Assembly (NCBI RefSeq): GCF_001005725.1
Contig: NZ_LBIC01000007.1
Location: 310,001 to 374,000, forward strand
Origin: Sphingobium chungbukense
GTDB taxonomy: Bacteria; Pseudomonadota; Alphaproteobacteria; Sphingomonadales; Sphingomonadaceae
Direction: 5' to 3'
Length of the DNA stretch: 64,000 nt
The translations under genes and the position numbers were made by a program. Shown in pieces: positions 1 through 9,411 of the stretch. The notes below the pieces were generated by a model. The model ran no database searches. It had not been told where the DNA came from and worked only from the letters and a program-made list of their open reading frames with translations. Numbering within the stretch: the stretch's first letter is position 1; every line of letters begins with the position of its first letter.

Positions 1-1
1 C

Positions 2-454
2 GAAAATGACCTGCTTCGGCTGAGCGAAGCCGTTCGAACGCTGACGATTGCGTCCCAGATCAGCCTGGTCCCCACGGAGGCAGGCTTGTCGTCGCCCGCC
101 GGGACCTCCGAAGAAAAGATGCTTGGCATGCTGGCGAGACGGCTTTTGCGCGAGAGCGAAGCGCGTCAGGCGGTGCTCCCGTTCGACGTCACGGTCGACC
201 CCGCATGGCTGATGCTGCTGGACCTCTATGCTGCCGAGGCTGAGGACAAGCAGATTTCCGTCAGCAGCGCGTGCATCGCTTCGGGCGCGCCGCACACGAC
301 GGCGTTGCGCTATCTCAATCTGCTGTGCGACAAGGGCGCGCTGGTACGGTTGCAGGATGCGGCCGACGGCCGACGCATCCATGTCAGGCTGACGGCCGAA
401 TATCGGACGCGGATGACCCAATATCTGATGCTGGTGGCGGCGAGCAGGGAATAG
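2..454 (+). CDS. Winged-helix (MarR-like) transcriptional regulator, 5' end outside window
   Basis: The reading frame is open from base 2 with no convincing start, so the gene begins upstream of the window. The visible product (about 150 residues) starts with a short leucine-rich helix and continues into a winged-helix DNA-binding domain: a region with the helix-turn-helix-like string GAPHTTALRYLNLLCDKG followed by a wing (RLQDAADGRRIHVRLT). A TTG at 86 is an internal possibility, but the upstream frame codes for plausible protein (RLSEAVRTLTIA). Likely role, by family resemblance only: DNA-binding repressor or activator; ligand and targets unknown. It is convergent with the TonB receptor gene that follows, with a terminator-like hairpin between them. 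Confidence 0.6.
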   Translation, partial: ENDLLRLSEAVRTLTIASQISLVPTEAGLSSPAGTSEEKMLGMLARRLLRESEARQAVLPFDVTVDPAWLMLLDLYAAEAEDKQISVSSACIASGAPHTTALRYLNLLCDKGALVRLQDAADGRRIHVRLTAEYRTRMTQYLMLVAASRE

Positions 455-507
455 CCGCCGGGTCTGTGCCGATGCTATTTGGCGACCATGTTGATCTTGA
501 AGAAGAC

Positions 508-540
508 AAGGGAGCTATTCTCAGTCCCGCTCCCCTTTTT
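508..540 (+). terminator. Rho-independent terminator of the winged-helix regulator gene
   Basis: An inverted repeat GGGAGC (510-515) / GCTCCC (529-534) is followed by C and five T residues. It sits about 55 bases after the regulator stop codon and before the convergent receptor gene. The stem is short, so strength is uncertain. Confidence 0.5.
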
Positions 541-583
541 CTTGCCGGAGGGGCGGGACATCCCGTCTCCCCAGGCTGGACCA

Positions 584-3565
584 TCAGAATAATTTGCCGC
601 TGTTCAGCTTGACCCCGGCATACCAGAAGCGGCCGACACCCGAAATGGGATAGCTCAACTCCCCAAGGTCCGGCTTCTGGTCGGTGAAATTGTTGACCCC
701 GACATAGAATTGGAACTTGTCACCCACATCATAGGCCAGGCGTGCATCATGTTGCTTGAGCGATTTGTACCAGACATATTGCGGATCGACGAGATCGGGA
801 TTAGCCGCCAGTTGTTCCGTCGTGTAGCGGCGGGTCTTGCTGAAATAGTTGAACGAATAGTTGGCGGTAAGCCCTTTGAGCTTCCACGTCAGGTCCAGCG
901 TACCGCGCCAGCGCGGATTGAAGCCGTCGCCCAGGCCGGGGCCTTCCAATATGTCGTTGTCCAGGTCGGCGCCGGGTGTTGCGATCTCGGTCTTCTTGGC
1001 CAGATAGCCGCCCACCAGGGCGATGTTGAACGATCCGAAATCGCCCGGCGTGAAATTGTAGGTGATGGTGAAGTCCGCACCTGCCGTACGTATGGCCGCG
1101 ACATTGGCCGGCTGGACCCTGAAGCCGACCTCGCCGACATTGCTTCCCAACACCTCGCCATCCGAACCGCGGAAGATATTCTGGCAGAAGACATTGTCGA
1201 TCGTGGGCTGGTCGACGCACAGCCCGGCCAGTTCCGTGACGGAGGGGGTTCGGACGGCATTTTTGATCTTGATGTCGTACCAGTCGAAACTCAGCGTCAG
1301 GCCCCGGATGAAGCGCGGTTGCAGGACGACGCCGGCCGTCCAGGTCTTGGCCGTTTCTTCGGTCAGGTTCGGATTGCCGCTCGCCAGACCGCGCAGGTTG
1401 GTGATGCCCGCCGGGCTGAAACCGGCGATCTGGCTGGGTGACAGGCCCAGGCCGGACAGGATCGTCGTGCAATTGGCCTGCCGATATTGGGTTCCTTCAT
1501 TCAGCCGGCGGACATCGCAGGGATCGTCGACGAAACTGAAGGTTCCCGAGACCGGCTGGAACAGTTCGCCGATGTTCGGCGCGCGCACCGCCTGCGAATA
1601 GGAGCCGCGGAACCGGATGTCCGGAATGGGCGCGTAGATGCCGTCGAGCTTCCACGTCGTCGTCTTGCCGATCGTGGTATAGTCGGAAAAGCGGACGGCA
1701 CCGGATAGCGAAAGCAGTTCGGCAAGGCGCATGTGCGAGAGGATCGGCGCGTTCACTTCCGCGAAGAACTCCTTCACGCTGAAGCGGCCGCTGCTGGGCG
1801 CTATGGCTTCGAAATCGCGGAAATCGCCGTTCTGGATCAGGAGATCGGGGGTATCCCGGCTTTTTTCCCGGCGATATTCGCCGCCCAGGGCAAATCCGAA
1901 GGAGCCGCCGCCGGGAAAGGTGAAGGCGCTGTCCAGATCGCCCGAGACGGAACCGGACACCACTTCCTGCGAGATTTTCGAGCGGCTGAGATTGTCGGCC
2001 AGGACGAATGCAAGGGCAGCGGGGTCCGCCACGCCATTACCCAATATGTTGAGGGGGCGGCATGCGCTGCCTGTGCCCGGCGTGAAGGTCGTCGCCGGCC
2101 CGTCGAAATTGATCGGATCGATGACGCCGTCATATTCCAGTGTCGACCGGCAGACGATGTTACCGGTGGCAGGATCGCGCACGGCATCGAGCGCGGCAAA
2201 ATAGCGGTCGCCGATCAGATTGGCGGTCTGGCGATAGCGAACCTTCGTCTCGCCATAGACGTAGGAAATATCATAACGCAGATGGTCGCTTATCTCCCCG
2301 TCGAACCCCAGCACGATGCGTTTGGTTTCACGCTTGACGGTTTCGCCACGGATGCCGAAGTCGAAATTGTCCCGCGTGACCAGCGCGCCATAGGGCGCCG
2401 TCCCCGCGCCGAAGCGATCGATCAGATAGGCATTGTCGGGCTGAAGATAGGTGAAGAAGTCGAAACTGGGCTGGGACACCGAATAGGCGCGCGTGGCCGC
2501 ATATTTGCCCTCGGCATAGAAACGCAGGGCAGGCGAGAATTCATAGCTGGTGAGCGCATTGACCACATGGCGGCGTGTGGACGGCTGAAGATCGCCATAA
2601 TAGCCCGCGACCGGCGTGTTGGAACCGCCCACCGCACGTCCGTTGCTCCCCTCCAGCACCAGCCCCCGGTCGTAGGGCAGGCCGCTGCCGGTGAAATCGG
2701 GAATTTCGTCGAAGTCGACGTCGACCGCCCCATCCGGCGAACTGTCGGCCCAGGTCAGATTGGCATAGGGGATGCGATCGGGAACGTTGGGATCGTCGTT
2801 CAGATCATCCTGATTTTGCAGGATCTGTCGATATCTGGCCGGATTGCCGGTGAAATCGCGAGCGAAGGAACTCAGGCGGTCGGCCTTGTTATATTCGTAG
2901 GAGACGGCGAAATTGCCGCGTCCGTCCGCGAAATTCCGGCCGGCGGTGATGCTGAAATAGCGGTTGGCGGCGTCGCCCTTCGACGAGATGCCCGACTGGG
3001 CGCGCGCGGCAAGCCCCTCGAAATTCCGCTTCAGGACGAAGTTGACCACGCCCGAAACGCCGTCCGCGCCGTAAATGGCCGAAGCGCCGCCGGTCAACAC
3101 GTCGACACGCTCGATCAGATCCTGCGGGATCGAATTGATATCGACCGCCGCGCTGTTGGCGATACCAGCGACATGCCGCTTGCCGTTGACCAGCACCAGC
3201 GTCCGCTGCGTGCCGAGATTGCGCAGGTTGAGCAGATTGACGCCGGTTTCGCCGAAAGCCGCGTCCGCGCCGCCGGCGAGCGAACTGCCGGTGGAGGCGG
3301 TCAGGGCCGGATTGCGCAGCAATATATCGACGATGTTCGTGCGGCCGGTCTGCTCGATCTGCGCCGCCGTCACCGCGACGATGGGATTGGCGACGTCCAG
3401 TTCGGGCCGGGCAATGTGCGATCCGGTGACGATGATGACATTGTCTACGGGCTGGGAGGCATCGTCCTGCGCCTGTGCGAGGGCGCTTCCGCCCGCCAGC
3501 GCGACAATCAAGGCGACCGGCGCCGCGCCGGCACGCCAAGGCAGGAATTTTCCATTTTCGCTCAT
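584..3565 (-). CDS. TonB-dependent outer-membrane receptor (993 aa)
   Basis: Outer-membrane active transporter energised by TonB-ExbBD. The N-terminus has a basic stretch and a hydrophobic signal peptide ending near ALAQAQ (about residue 32), then a TonB-box-like DNVIIVTGSHI. The plug domain follows (about residues 55-185), with NLLNLRNLGTQRTLVLVNGKR and ERVDVLTGGASAIYGADGVSG, both typical of the sphingomonad/xanthomonad long-receptor group that takes up plant- or polymer-derived compounds. The rest is a beta-barrel ending in the terminal aromatic F (GVKLNSGKLF). The start is supported by AGGGGA ten bases upstream. Substrate unknown. It is on the same strand as the catabolic operon at 5193-13920, but 320 bases separate it from the permease gene, so it probably has its own promoter. 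Confidence 0.93.
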   Translation of the reverse strand: MSENGKFLPWRAGAAPVALIVALAGGSALAQAQDDASQPVDNVIIVTGSHIARPELDVANPIVAVTAAQIEQTGRTNIVDILLRNPALTASTGSSLAGGADAAFGETGVNLLNLRNLGTQRTLVLVNGKRHVAGIANSAAVDINSIPQDLIERVDVLTGGASAIYGADGVSGVVNFVLKRNFEGLAARAQSGISSKGDAANRYFSITAGRNFADGRGNFAVSYEYNKADRLSSFARDFTGNPARYRQILQNQDDLNDDPNVPDRIPYANLTWADSSPDGAVDVDFDEIPDFTGSGLPYDRGLVLEGSNGRAVGGSNTPVAGYYGDLQPSTRRHVVNALTSYEFSPALRFYAEGKYAATRAYSVSQPSFDFFTYLQPDNAYLIDRFGAGTAPYGALVTRDNFDFGIRGETVKRETKRIVLGFDGEISDHLRYDISYVYGETKVRYRQTANLIGDRYFAALDAVRDPATGNIVCRSTLEYDGVIDPINFDGPATTFTPGTGSACRPLNILGNGVADPAALAFVLADNLSRSKISQEVVSGSVSGDLDSAFTFPGGGSFGFALGGEYRREKSRDTPDLLIQNGDFRDFEAIAPSSGRFSVKEFFAEVNAPILSHMRLAELLSLSGAVRFSDYTTIGKTTTWKLDGIYAPIPDIRFRGSYSQAVRAPNIGELFQPVSGTFSFVDDPCDVRRLNEGTQYRQANCTTILSGLGLSPSQIAGFSPAGITNLRGLASGNPNLTEETAKTWTAGVVLQPRFIRGLTLSFDWYDIKIKNAVRTPSVTELAGLCVDQPTIDNVFCQNIFRGSDGEVLGSNVGEVGFRVQPANVAAIRTAGADFTITYNFTPGDFGSFNIALVGGYLAKKTEIATPGADLDNDILEGPGLGDGFNPRWRGTLDLTWKLKGLTANYSFNYFSKTRRYTTEQLAANPDLVDPQYVWYKSLKQHDARLAYDVGDKFQFYVGVNNFTDQKPDLGELSYPISGVGRFWYAGVKLNSGKLF

Positions 3566-3885
3566 GCGATCCAGTCCCCTGATCTGGCATTAAGGATGGA
3601 AATTCGCGACGATAAAGACCCCACGATCGCGCTTCCGGACGGCGACGCTGGAAAACTGCTCGGGTGAAGTAAAGCCTAGTATTTGGAAAGACGCGATTTT
3701 ATCTTTTGCCTGTTGCATATATGCCATCCCGTGCCATGACGGACGTCGGATGGCCTTTCTGAGCTACGGCCAAAAGGATGCCCTGCCCGCACGTCGCATC
3801 CAGCGACGGCCGGAAGCCTATCGCCGGCCCAAGGGGCTGATGCGGCCCGACGGCGCGAAGCGATCGCCTTCCATCTCGATACGCC
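3566..3885. other. Intergenic region upstream of the TonB receptor gene
   Basis: No credible gene in this 320-base gap between two minus-strand genes. It should hold the receptor promoter and the end of the permease transcript. An inverted repeat GCCATCC (3723-3729) / GGATGGC (3748-3754) with an 18-base loop is the only clear symmetry; it lacks a T run and could be an operator or a weak terminator. No consensus promoter stands out. Confidence 0.4.
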
Positions 3886-5193
3886 TCATACGGAAACTTC
3901 ATCTCCTGCGCCGTCCGCGAGCGGGGCGAGAGACGTCTCGCCGCGGCCTGTGCTGAGGGCGGCGGCAAACTGAAAATATGCAGAAAGCAGGAGCGAAGTG
4001 CTGGCAATGACCAGGGCCGTGGCAAGGGGCGCCTGCACCCCCCGCGCTTCAAGCAGATCGCTTGCAAGGCCGACGATGAAGGGGCCGCCCCCCTGGCCGA
4101 CGATGATCGCGATCAACAGCATTGTCGCGCCGGCGAACGCCCGGCTTTCCCCGGGGCTTCGTTCCTGGAACAGCGCGATGGTCGGCGCATAGGTGGCACC
4201 GGCGGCAAGCCCGAAGATCGCGAACAGCGTCAAAGACAGCGTTCGATCCGCCACCAGGAATGCAGCGGCGCTGGCCGCCGCCGCACAGACCGCCAGCAGG
4301 CCGCACAGATGGAGCGCCAGAGGCGCGCTCCTTACGAGCATTCTGCCGACGACGATTCCACCGATGATGATCCCCAGGAGCGCGCCTCCCGAAGAACTGA
4401 TCGAGTAGGTGGCGCCGACCTCCTTCATGCTCATCCCATGCGTGCGCATGTAGAAGGTCGGCGCCCATTGGGCAAAGCCGGTATAGGCGAAACTGGCCAT
4501 CGCATAGGCCCCGACCAACGAACGGCGCAGCGGATCGGCGCCGATGGCCTTCGCCGTCGTCAAGGCCGAAGGCATCTGCATTCGAGGTCCACCGGCGGAC
4601 TTGGCGGGTCGCTTCACGGTCAGCGCAAAGACGAACGCGAGCAGCAGCCCCGGCACCGCCATGATCATCATGGTAAGGCGCCAGCCATATTCGGACCCGA
4701 GCCATCCGCCCACGGCGACACCCGTTCCGATACCCACCGTCGCTCCCGCGGAAAAGATCGCATAGGCGATCGGCCGGGCGCGATCTGAAAAGGCGGTGTG
4801 GATCAGCGCGAACGACGCAGGCGATGCTCCGGATTCCCCGATCCCCAAGCCCAGGCGGACGAAGAACAGCTGCGTAAACGACCGGGCATAGGCGGTGAGG
4901 ACGCACATCACGCTCCAGGTCGCGACGGCGGCGACCAATATTCGGGCATGGCCATGGCGATCCGCCCAGCGAGCCAGGACCAATCCCGAGAGGCCGTAGG
5001 TCAGCGCAAAGGCGATGCCCGTGATTGCGCCGACCTGGGTGTTGCTGAGATCGAGTTCCTGCTGGATAGCCGGCGCCAACACGGATATCAGCGTCCGATC
5101 GGCATAATTCACGATATTGATCGCGACCAATAGCGCGAGGACGTAGCTGTTGCCAAAACGGCTCAATCGCACAGGGCCGGAGAAGGCCGTCAC
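3886..5193 (-). CDS. MFS transporter (435 aa)
   Basis: Inner-membrane secondary transporter of the major facilitator superfamily with about 12 hydrophobic segments. The loop between helices 2 and 3 has the MFS signature in the form LARWADRHGHARI, and helix 4 has RLGLGIGESGASPAS, a pattern common in the spinster/aromatic-acid:H+ symporter group. The start is GTG; no earlier in-frame start exists close by and the first helix follows after about 15 residues. It is last in the minus-strand operon, 42 bases after the aldehyde dehydrogenase stop codon, which suggests inner-membrane import of the compound taken up by the operon's TonB receptor. Substrate is not deducible. Confidence 0.87.
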   Translation of the reverse strand: MTAFSGPVRLSRFGNSYVLALLVAINIVNYADRTLISVLAPAIQQELDLSNTQVGAITGIAFALTYGLSGLVLARWADRHGHARILVAAVATWSVMCVLTAYARSFTQLFFVRLGLGIGESGASPASFALIHTAFSDRARPIAYAIFSAGATVGIGTGVAVGGWLGSEYGWRLTMMIMAVPGLLLAFVFALTVKRPAKSAGGPRMQMPSALTTAKAIGADPLRRSLVGAYAMASFAYTGFAQWAPTFYMRTHGMSMKEVGATYSISSSGGALLGIIIGGIVVGRMLVRSAPLALHLCGLLAVCAAAASAAAFLVADRTLSLTLFAIFGLAAGATYAPTIALFQERSPGESRAFAGATMLLIAIIVGQGGGPFIVGLASDLLEARGVQAPLATALVIASTSLLLSAYFQFAAALSTGRGETSLAPLADGAGDEVSV

Positions 5194-5235
5194 GACTCCC
5201 CGCCCATCGTCCCGAGCAACGGCCGGATGACGATA

Positions 5236-6750
5236 TTAGCCATGGTTGAACCACATGGTCTGCCGGCGCTGGTATGTTTCAAGCCCGGCAACGCCGCCTT
5301 CCAACCCGATGCCCGAGAGGCCAGCCGGCTCGCCGGAGAATGCGAAGCCTGGTCCGGCGCTCGCCACCGCATCCGCATTCACGACCGTCACCGCGGTCTG
5401 CAATGCGTTGGCGACCCTGAACCCGGTTGCTGCATGGGTCGACCATATATAAGCGGCGAGGCCATAGCTGGTTTTGTTCGCCAGGCGGATCGCATCCTCG
5501 GCATCGCTGAACGGAAGCACGGCCACCACCGGCCCGAATATTTCTTCCCGCGCAATCTGGCTATCGGCCCCGGCATTGGTGACGATCGTCGGCTCGATGA
5601 AGAAGCCGCCGGTCTCCTTCAGGATACGCCTCCCGCCATAGACAACTTCCGCGCCCTGGGTCCGTGCTTGCGACAAGAACTTCTCGACCCGCTGCATCTG
5701 CCGCGACGAGACGAGCGGACCGTAGGTCGTGGAACTGAGCTGCGGATCGCCCGCGACGATATCCGCAAGACGTGCTGATATCCGTTCGACCAGAATATCG
5801 CACAAGCTGTCTTGGACCACGAGGCGCGATCCGAAGCTGCACACCTGCCCTTGATTGGTAGCGATCGAGCGCGCGATATAGCCGGCGATCACGTCGGGAT
5901 CGATTCCGTCGTCGAACACGATCTGGGGCGACTTGCCGCCGCATTCCGCGCCGACGACCTTCATATTGGACGCGCCGGCATATTGCATGATCAGTTTGCC
6001 GACGTCAGAGGATCCAGTGAACGTCACCATGTCGACGTTCATATGCTCGGCCAGCGCACGGCCGACGGTCCCGCCGCTGCCCGGCACGATATTCAGCACG
6101 CCGGGCGGCAATCCGGCTTCATGCGCAAGCCGCCCGAGCATCATTGCCGATTGCGAGGCGAACTCGGAAGGCTTGAGCACGACGCTGTTGCCGGCGGCTA
6201 GCGCCGGCGCAATTTTGAGGACGCTATTGTAGGTTGGAAAATTCCAGGGAATGATCGCCGCAACAACTCCGCGCGGGCCTCGAGTCTGGATCACGGTGGA
6301 GAGGCTGTCACTGCTCAGCACATCGCCAGAAACCTTGTCGATCGCCTCGGCATTGAACCGGACGAGGCCCGCCGCGACCATGGCGTTGTAGACCTGAAGA
6401 CTGACCGGCTTGCCCATTTCCAGCGCATCGAGCGCATCGAGGCGGACTGCATTCTGCGCGATCAGTTCCGCCCATCGCAGCAGGACCGCCTTTCGCTCGC
6501 CCGGCGGAGCCTTGCTCCAGTTGCGCCTGTCGAAGCTCGCCCGGGCCGCCCGAACCGCTCGGTCGGCGTCTTCGGCGGCGCCGCGTGGAATCGCCGCCAG
6601 CCTTGCGCCGTTGGAAGGATCGTAGGTTTCCAGCTGGTCGGCTGAGGCCGATGGCAACACTTTCCCGTCGATCAGGGGCGCGACGCGCTCGAGGTCTTCG
6701 GCCATGAGTCGGCGCGGAGCGGTAGGAGTGGCTGTCATCTGCTGAGCCAT
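5236..6750 (-). CDS. NAD(P)-dependent aldehyde dehydrogenase (504 aa)
   Basis: Oxidises an aldehyde to the carboxylic acid in the cytoplasm. All core ALDH residues are visible: PWNFPTYNS with Asn170, the nucleotide-binding VTFTGSSDVGK (about 242-252), general base Glu269 in GAECGGKSP, and catalytic Cys304 in NQGQVCS. Glu269 is followed by Cys instead of the usual Leu, a minor variant. Overall closest to the PuuC / betaine-aldehyde type. I chose the ATG at 6750 because AAGGA lies about ten bases upstream; a further in-frame extension to 6810 looks untranslated. Downstream of the GMC oxidoreductase and proline iminopeptidase genes, it plausibly completes alcohol-to-aldehyde-to-acid oxidation. 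Confidence 0.93.
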   Translation of the reverse strand: MAQQMTATPTAPRRLMAEDLERVAPLIDGKVLPSASADQLETYDPSNGARLAAIPRGAAEDADRAVRAARASFDRRNWSKAPPGERKAVLLRWAELIAQNAVRLDALDALEMGKPVSLQVYNAMVAAGLVRFNAEAIDKVSGDVLSSDSLSTVIQTRGPRGVVAAIIPWNFPTYNSVLKIAPALAAGNSVVLKPSEFASQSAMMLGRLAHEAGLPPGVLNIVPGSGGTVGRALAEHMNVDMVTFTGSSDVGKLIMQYAGASNMKVVGAECGGKSPQIVFDDGIDPDVIAGYIARSIATNQGQVCSFGSRLVVQDSLCDILVERISARLADIVAGDPQLSSTTYGPLVSSRQMQRVEKFLSQARTQGAEVVYGGRRILKETGGFFIEPTIVTNAGADSQIAREEIFGPVVAVLPFSDAEDAIRLANKTSYGLAAYIWSTHAATGFRVANALQTAVTVVNADAVASAGPGFAFSGEPAGLSGIGLEGGVAGLETYQRRQTMWFNHG

Positions 6751-6823
6751 TGGTAGTTCGTCCTTGGTTCGTCGGTTCCGGCACAGGCTTATCAAAAGCC
6801 GTGTCGGCACGTTCGGCAGCGCG

Positions 6824-7807
6824 TCAGTTCGTTTTGGCCATCAGTTCGCGATTGCCTGCCCATGACGCGGCATATTGGTCCGTCGCCTCGATCAGCCGAT
6901 CGGTGATTCCGGGTTCGGAGAACACATGTCCCGCGCCTTCGACCAGATGGAGCCTCGATCGTGCCCAGCGCCTGTGCAGTTCCCAGGCGTTGCGCGCCGA
7001 ACAGCAGATATCGTACCGGCCGTGCACGATTGTGCCGGGAATGTCGGCGAGAAGATGCGCGTCCTCAAGCAGTTGTCCGGGCCTGAGCCAACATTTGTTC
7101 GCGAAGAAATGCGCCTCGATCTTCGCCACGGCGATCGCATGGTCGGGGTCCTGCGCGCTTCGTTCGCGCGCTGGGTCCGGCAGCAGCGAGACGGTCGCGG
7201 CTTCCCATTGGCTCCAGATACGCGCGAGGCGCAGCTGCGCCGCACCCTCGAGCGTGGTCAGGCGCCGGTCATAGGCCGCGACCAGGTCGTGGCGCTCCTC
7301 CGGCGGGATGGCCGCGCAGAAGGCCTCCCACTGATCCGGGAAAATTTCCGAAGCGCCGAAGGAATAGAACCAGTCCAGGCTCGCCTGATCGCCCAGGAAT
7401 ATCCCGCGCAGGACCAGCTCGGTGACATGTGACGGATGGGCCTGAGCATATGCGAGCGCCAGCGTAGAGCCCCACGAACCGCCCAATAGGAGCCACCGTT
7501 CGAAGCCGAAGCTCGTCCGCAGGCGTTCGATATCGGAAACGAGGTGCCAGCTGCTGTTGCGGTCGACCTCCGCATGCGGCCGCGATCTCCCGCAGCCACG
7601 CTGGTCGAAGAGGATGAGATCGTAGCGGTCGGGATCGAACAATCGCCGGTGCAACGGCGAAATGCCGGCACCAGGGCCCCCGTGCAGGAACACCGCCGGC
7701 TTGGCACCTGGCGTTCCGCACCGCTCATAATAGATATGGTGCCCGTCGCCGACATCGAGATGGCCGCTCTCATGGGGCTCGATCTGCGGGTAGAGCTGCC
7801 TCATCAT
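6824..7807 (-). CDS. pip: Proline iminopeptidase, S33 alpha/beta hydrolase (327 aa)
   Basis: Releases N-terminal proline from peptides (family activity). The alpha/beta-hydrolase layout is clear: oxyanion region FLHGGPGAG (about 40-48), FDQRGCGRSRPH (67-78) typical of prolyl iminopeptidases, nucleophile Ser111 in GGSWGS, acid Asp in HGRYDICC, and catalytic His in EGAGHVF. The start is ATG at 7807: ATGATG overlaps the GMC oxidoreductase stop (ATGA), with GGGGGAGAAG just upstream, indicating translational coupling. Finding Pip together with an M24 aminopeptidase P in one operon points to a proline-containing substrate. Confidence 0.9.
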   Translation of the reverse strand: MMRQLYPQIEPHESGHLDVGDGHHIYYERCGTPGAKPAVFLHGGPGAGISPLHRRLFDPDRYDLILFDQRGCGRSRPHAEVDRNSSWHLVSDIERLRTSFGFERWLLLGGSWGSTLALAYAQAHPSHVTELVLRGIFLGDQASLDWFYSFGASEIFPDQWEAFCAAIPPEERHDLVAAYDRRLTTLEGAAQLRLARIWSQWEAATVSLLPDPARERSAQDPDHAIAVAKIEAHFFANKCWLRPGQLLEDAHLLADIPGTIVHGRYDICCSARNAWELHRRWARSRLHLVEGAGHVFSEPGITDRLIEATDQYAASWAGNRELMAKTN

Positions 7808-9411
7808 ATCTTCTCCCCCGGAACGCGATCGGACACGAGTTGCCGGCCGAGCTTCATGCCGATCATCATACAAGCCGCGTTGGTGTTCCCGCTGATCAGA
7901 TCCGGAAAGATCGAGGCATCCGCAATCCACATATTTTCCGCGCCATTCAGCTTGAGATCGGGCGCCACGACCGCATCGGGATCACTTCCCATGCGGCATG
8001 TGCCTGCGATGTGATAGGCGATTTCCGTATTGCGGCGAATATGCTCCTCCAGCGCTGCGTCCCCTTCAACGTGCGGACCCGGTGTCAATTCGCGCGTCGC
8101 CAGTTCCTGCATCGGCGGCGTGGACATGATCCGGCGTGCAATTCTGATCGCAGCCGCCAGCGCCTTCGTGTCGCGCGCTCCGCCGAGTAGTTGGGGCAGG
8201 ATTCGTGGAGGCGCCGAGGGATCGGACGATGACAGCATCAGGCGGCCGCGACCGTTGGGATGGCTGAGATTGGCGTAGATCGTCAGCGACGGCCGCTTCA
8301 GCAACGGATCGGCATGGATTGTGGGGTCTTGAATGCCCATAGGCAGGAAGTGATATTGGATGTCCGGCGCGTCGAGTTGATCCTGGCTTCTGACGAAACC
8401 CGTGGCTTCGAACAAACCGGCCAGCATCCCCTGCCGGTTCAGCAAGTAATCGGCCACTTCGCTGATCGGCTGCCCGATGCCCCCCGTCAGGTTGCGGGAA
8501 GCTATCGACGTTTCATAGACCAGCCGGACGAGCGGATGTTCCAGCATGTTCCGGCCGACTTCGCGGGATTCCAGCGAGACCGGTATGCCCAGCTTCGCCA
8601 GTTCCTCCGGATCGCCGACGCCCGATTGCAGCAGCAGCTTGGGCGATCCCACGGCGCCGCTGCTCAGGATGATCCGATCCGCGCTGACGACGATCTCCTC
8701 GCCCTTTCGCGAACAGGTCAGTCCCGTCGCGACATTTCCATTGAAGAGGATGCGCTGGACTTCGCATTGATCCCATAGTGTGAAGCCCGCCATGCCCCGA
8801 ACAGCCGGCAGAAACGCATCCGCGGCGCTGTTGCGAAGACCGCGCCGCTGGGATAGCTGCGCCAGGCCGAACCCATGCTGATCGCCCGCATTATAGTCCG
8901 CATTGAGTGGATAGCCCGCCGCTTCCGCGGCGCTGAGGAACGCCTGTGTCAGAGGATGCGGCCGTTTCACGGTACTCACATGCAGCGGCCCCGCATGCCC
9001 GCGCTCCGCACCTGGCCGGTCGCTGTTCTCCAGCGCGCGGAAGATCGGCTGGACCGACTTCCAATCCCATCCCGGTATCTGCTTTGCTGCCCAACGATCA
9101 TAATCGCTCGGGGCGCCGCGCACGAACATCATACCGTTCACGCCGCTGCTGCCGCCCAGCACCCGGCCGCGTACCCAGGCCTCGGACCTGCCGTTCCGGC
9201 TGTCGTCCGGATCCGAAACATAGCCCCAGTCAAACTGGCTGATGGCCTTGCGGACCAGGGCCGGTATGCGCATTGCCAGGGTGCGGGCGTCCTTGCCCGC
9301 CTCGATGAGCAGGACCCGGCCCGCATTGCCGGCCACCAGCTGGCTTGCGACGGCGCAGCCCGCCGATCCGCCGCCCACGACGACATAGTCGAAATGATGG
9401 CGCGCCGTCAT
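7804..9411 (-). CDS. GMC-family FAD oxidoreductase (choline / alcohol dehydrogenase-like, 535 aa)
   Basis: FAD-dependent oxidation of an alcohol. The FAD dinucleotide fold is at the N-terminus (DYVVVGGGSAGCAVASQL, about residues 8-25). GMC signature 1 is GRVLGGSSGVNGMMFVRG, signature 2 is SSGAVGSPKLLLQSGVG, and the active-site His is in AYHIAGTCRMG with a C-terminal SGNTNAAC carrying the second catalytic residue (Asn). Length and type match choline dehydrogenase-like enzymes and the polyethylene-glycol dehydrogenase PegA of sphingomonads. The start overlaps the upstream NTF2-like stop by four bases (ATGA). Natural substrate unknown; the next genes supply a matching aldehyde dehydrogenase and a permease. 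Confidence 0.93.
   Translation of the reverse strand: MTARHHFDYVVVGGGSAGCAVASQLVAGNAGRVLLIEAGKDARTLAMRIPALVRKAISQFDWGYVSDPDDSRNGRSEAWVRGRVLGGSSGVNGMMFVRGAPSDYDRWAAKQIPGWDWKSVQPIFRALENSDRPGAERGHAGPLHVSTVKRPHPLTQAFLSAAEAAGYPLNADYNAGDQHGFGLAQLSQRRGLRNSAADAFLPAVRGMAGFTLWDQCEVQRILFNGNVATGLTCSRKGEEIVVSADRIILSSGAVGSPKLLLQSGVGDPEELAKLGIPVSLESREVGRNMLEHPLVRLVYETSIASRNLTGGIGQPISEVADYLLNRQGMLAGLFEATGFVRSQDQLDAPDIQYHFLPMGIQDPTIHADPLLKRPSLTIYANLSHPNGRGRLMLSSSDPSAPPRILPQLLGGARDTKALAAAIRIARRIMSTPPMQELATRELTPGPHVEGDAALEEHIRRNTEIAYHIAGTCRMGSDPDAVVAPDLKLNGAENMWIADASIFPDLISGNTNAACMMIGMKLGRQLVSDRVPGEKI

Noticed and set aside
1733..3667. Long plus-strand open frame (644 codons) antisense to the TonB receptor gene
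   Set aside because: High-GC shadow frame: it mirrors the receptor gene exactly, with low-complexity Arg/Gly/Ala composition and no ribosome site.
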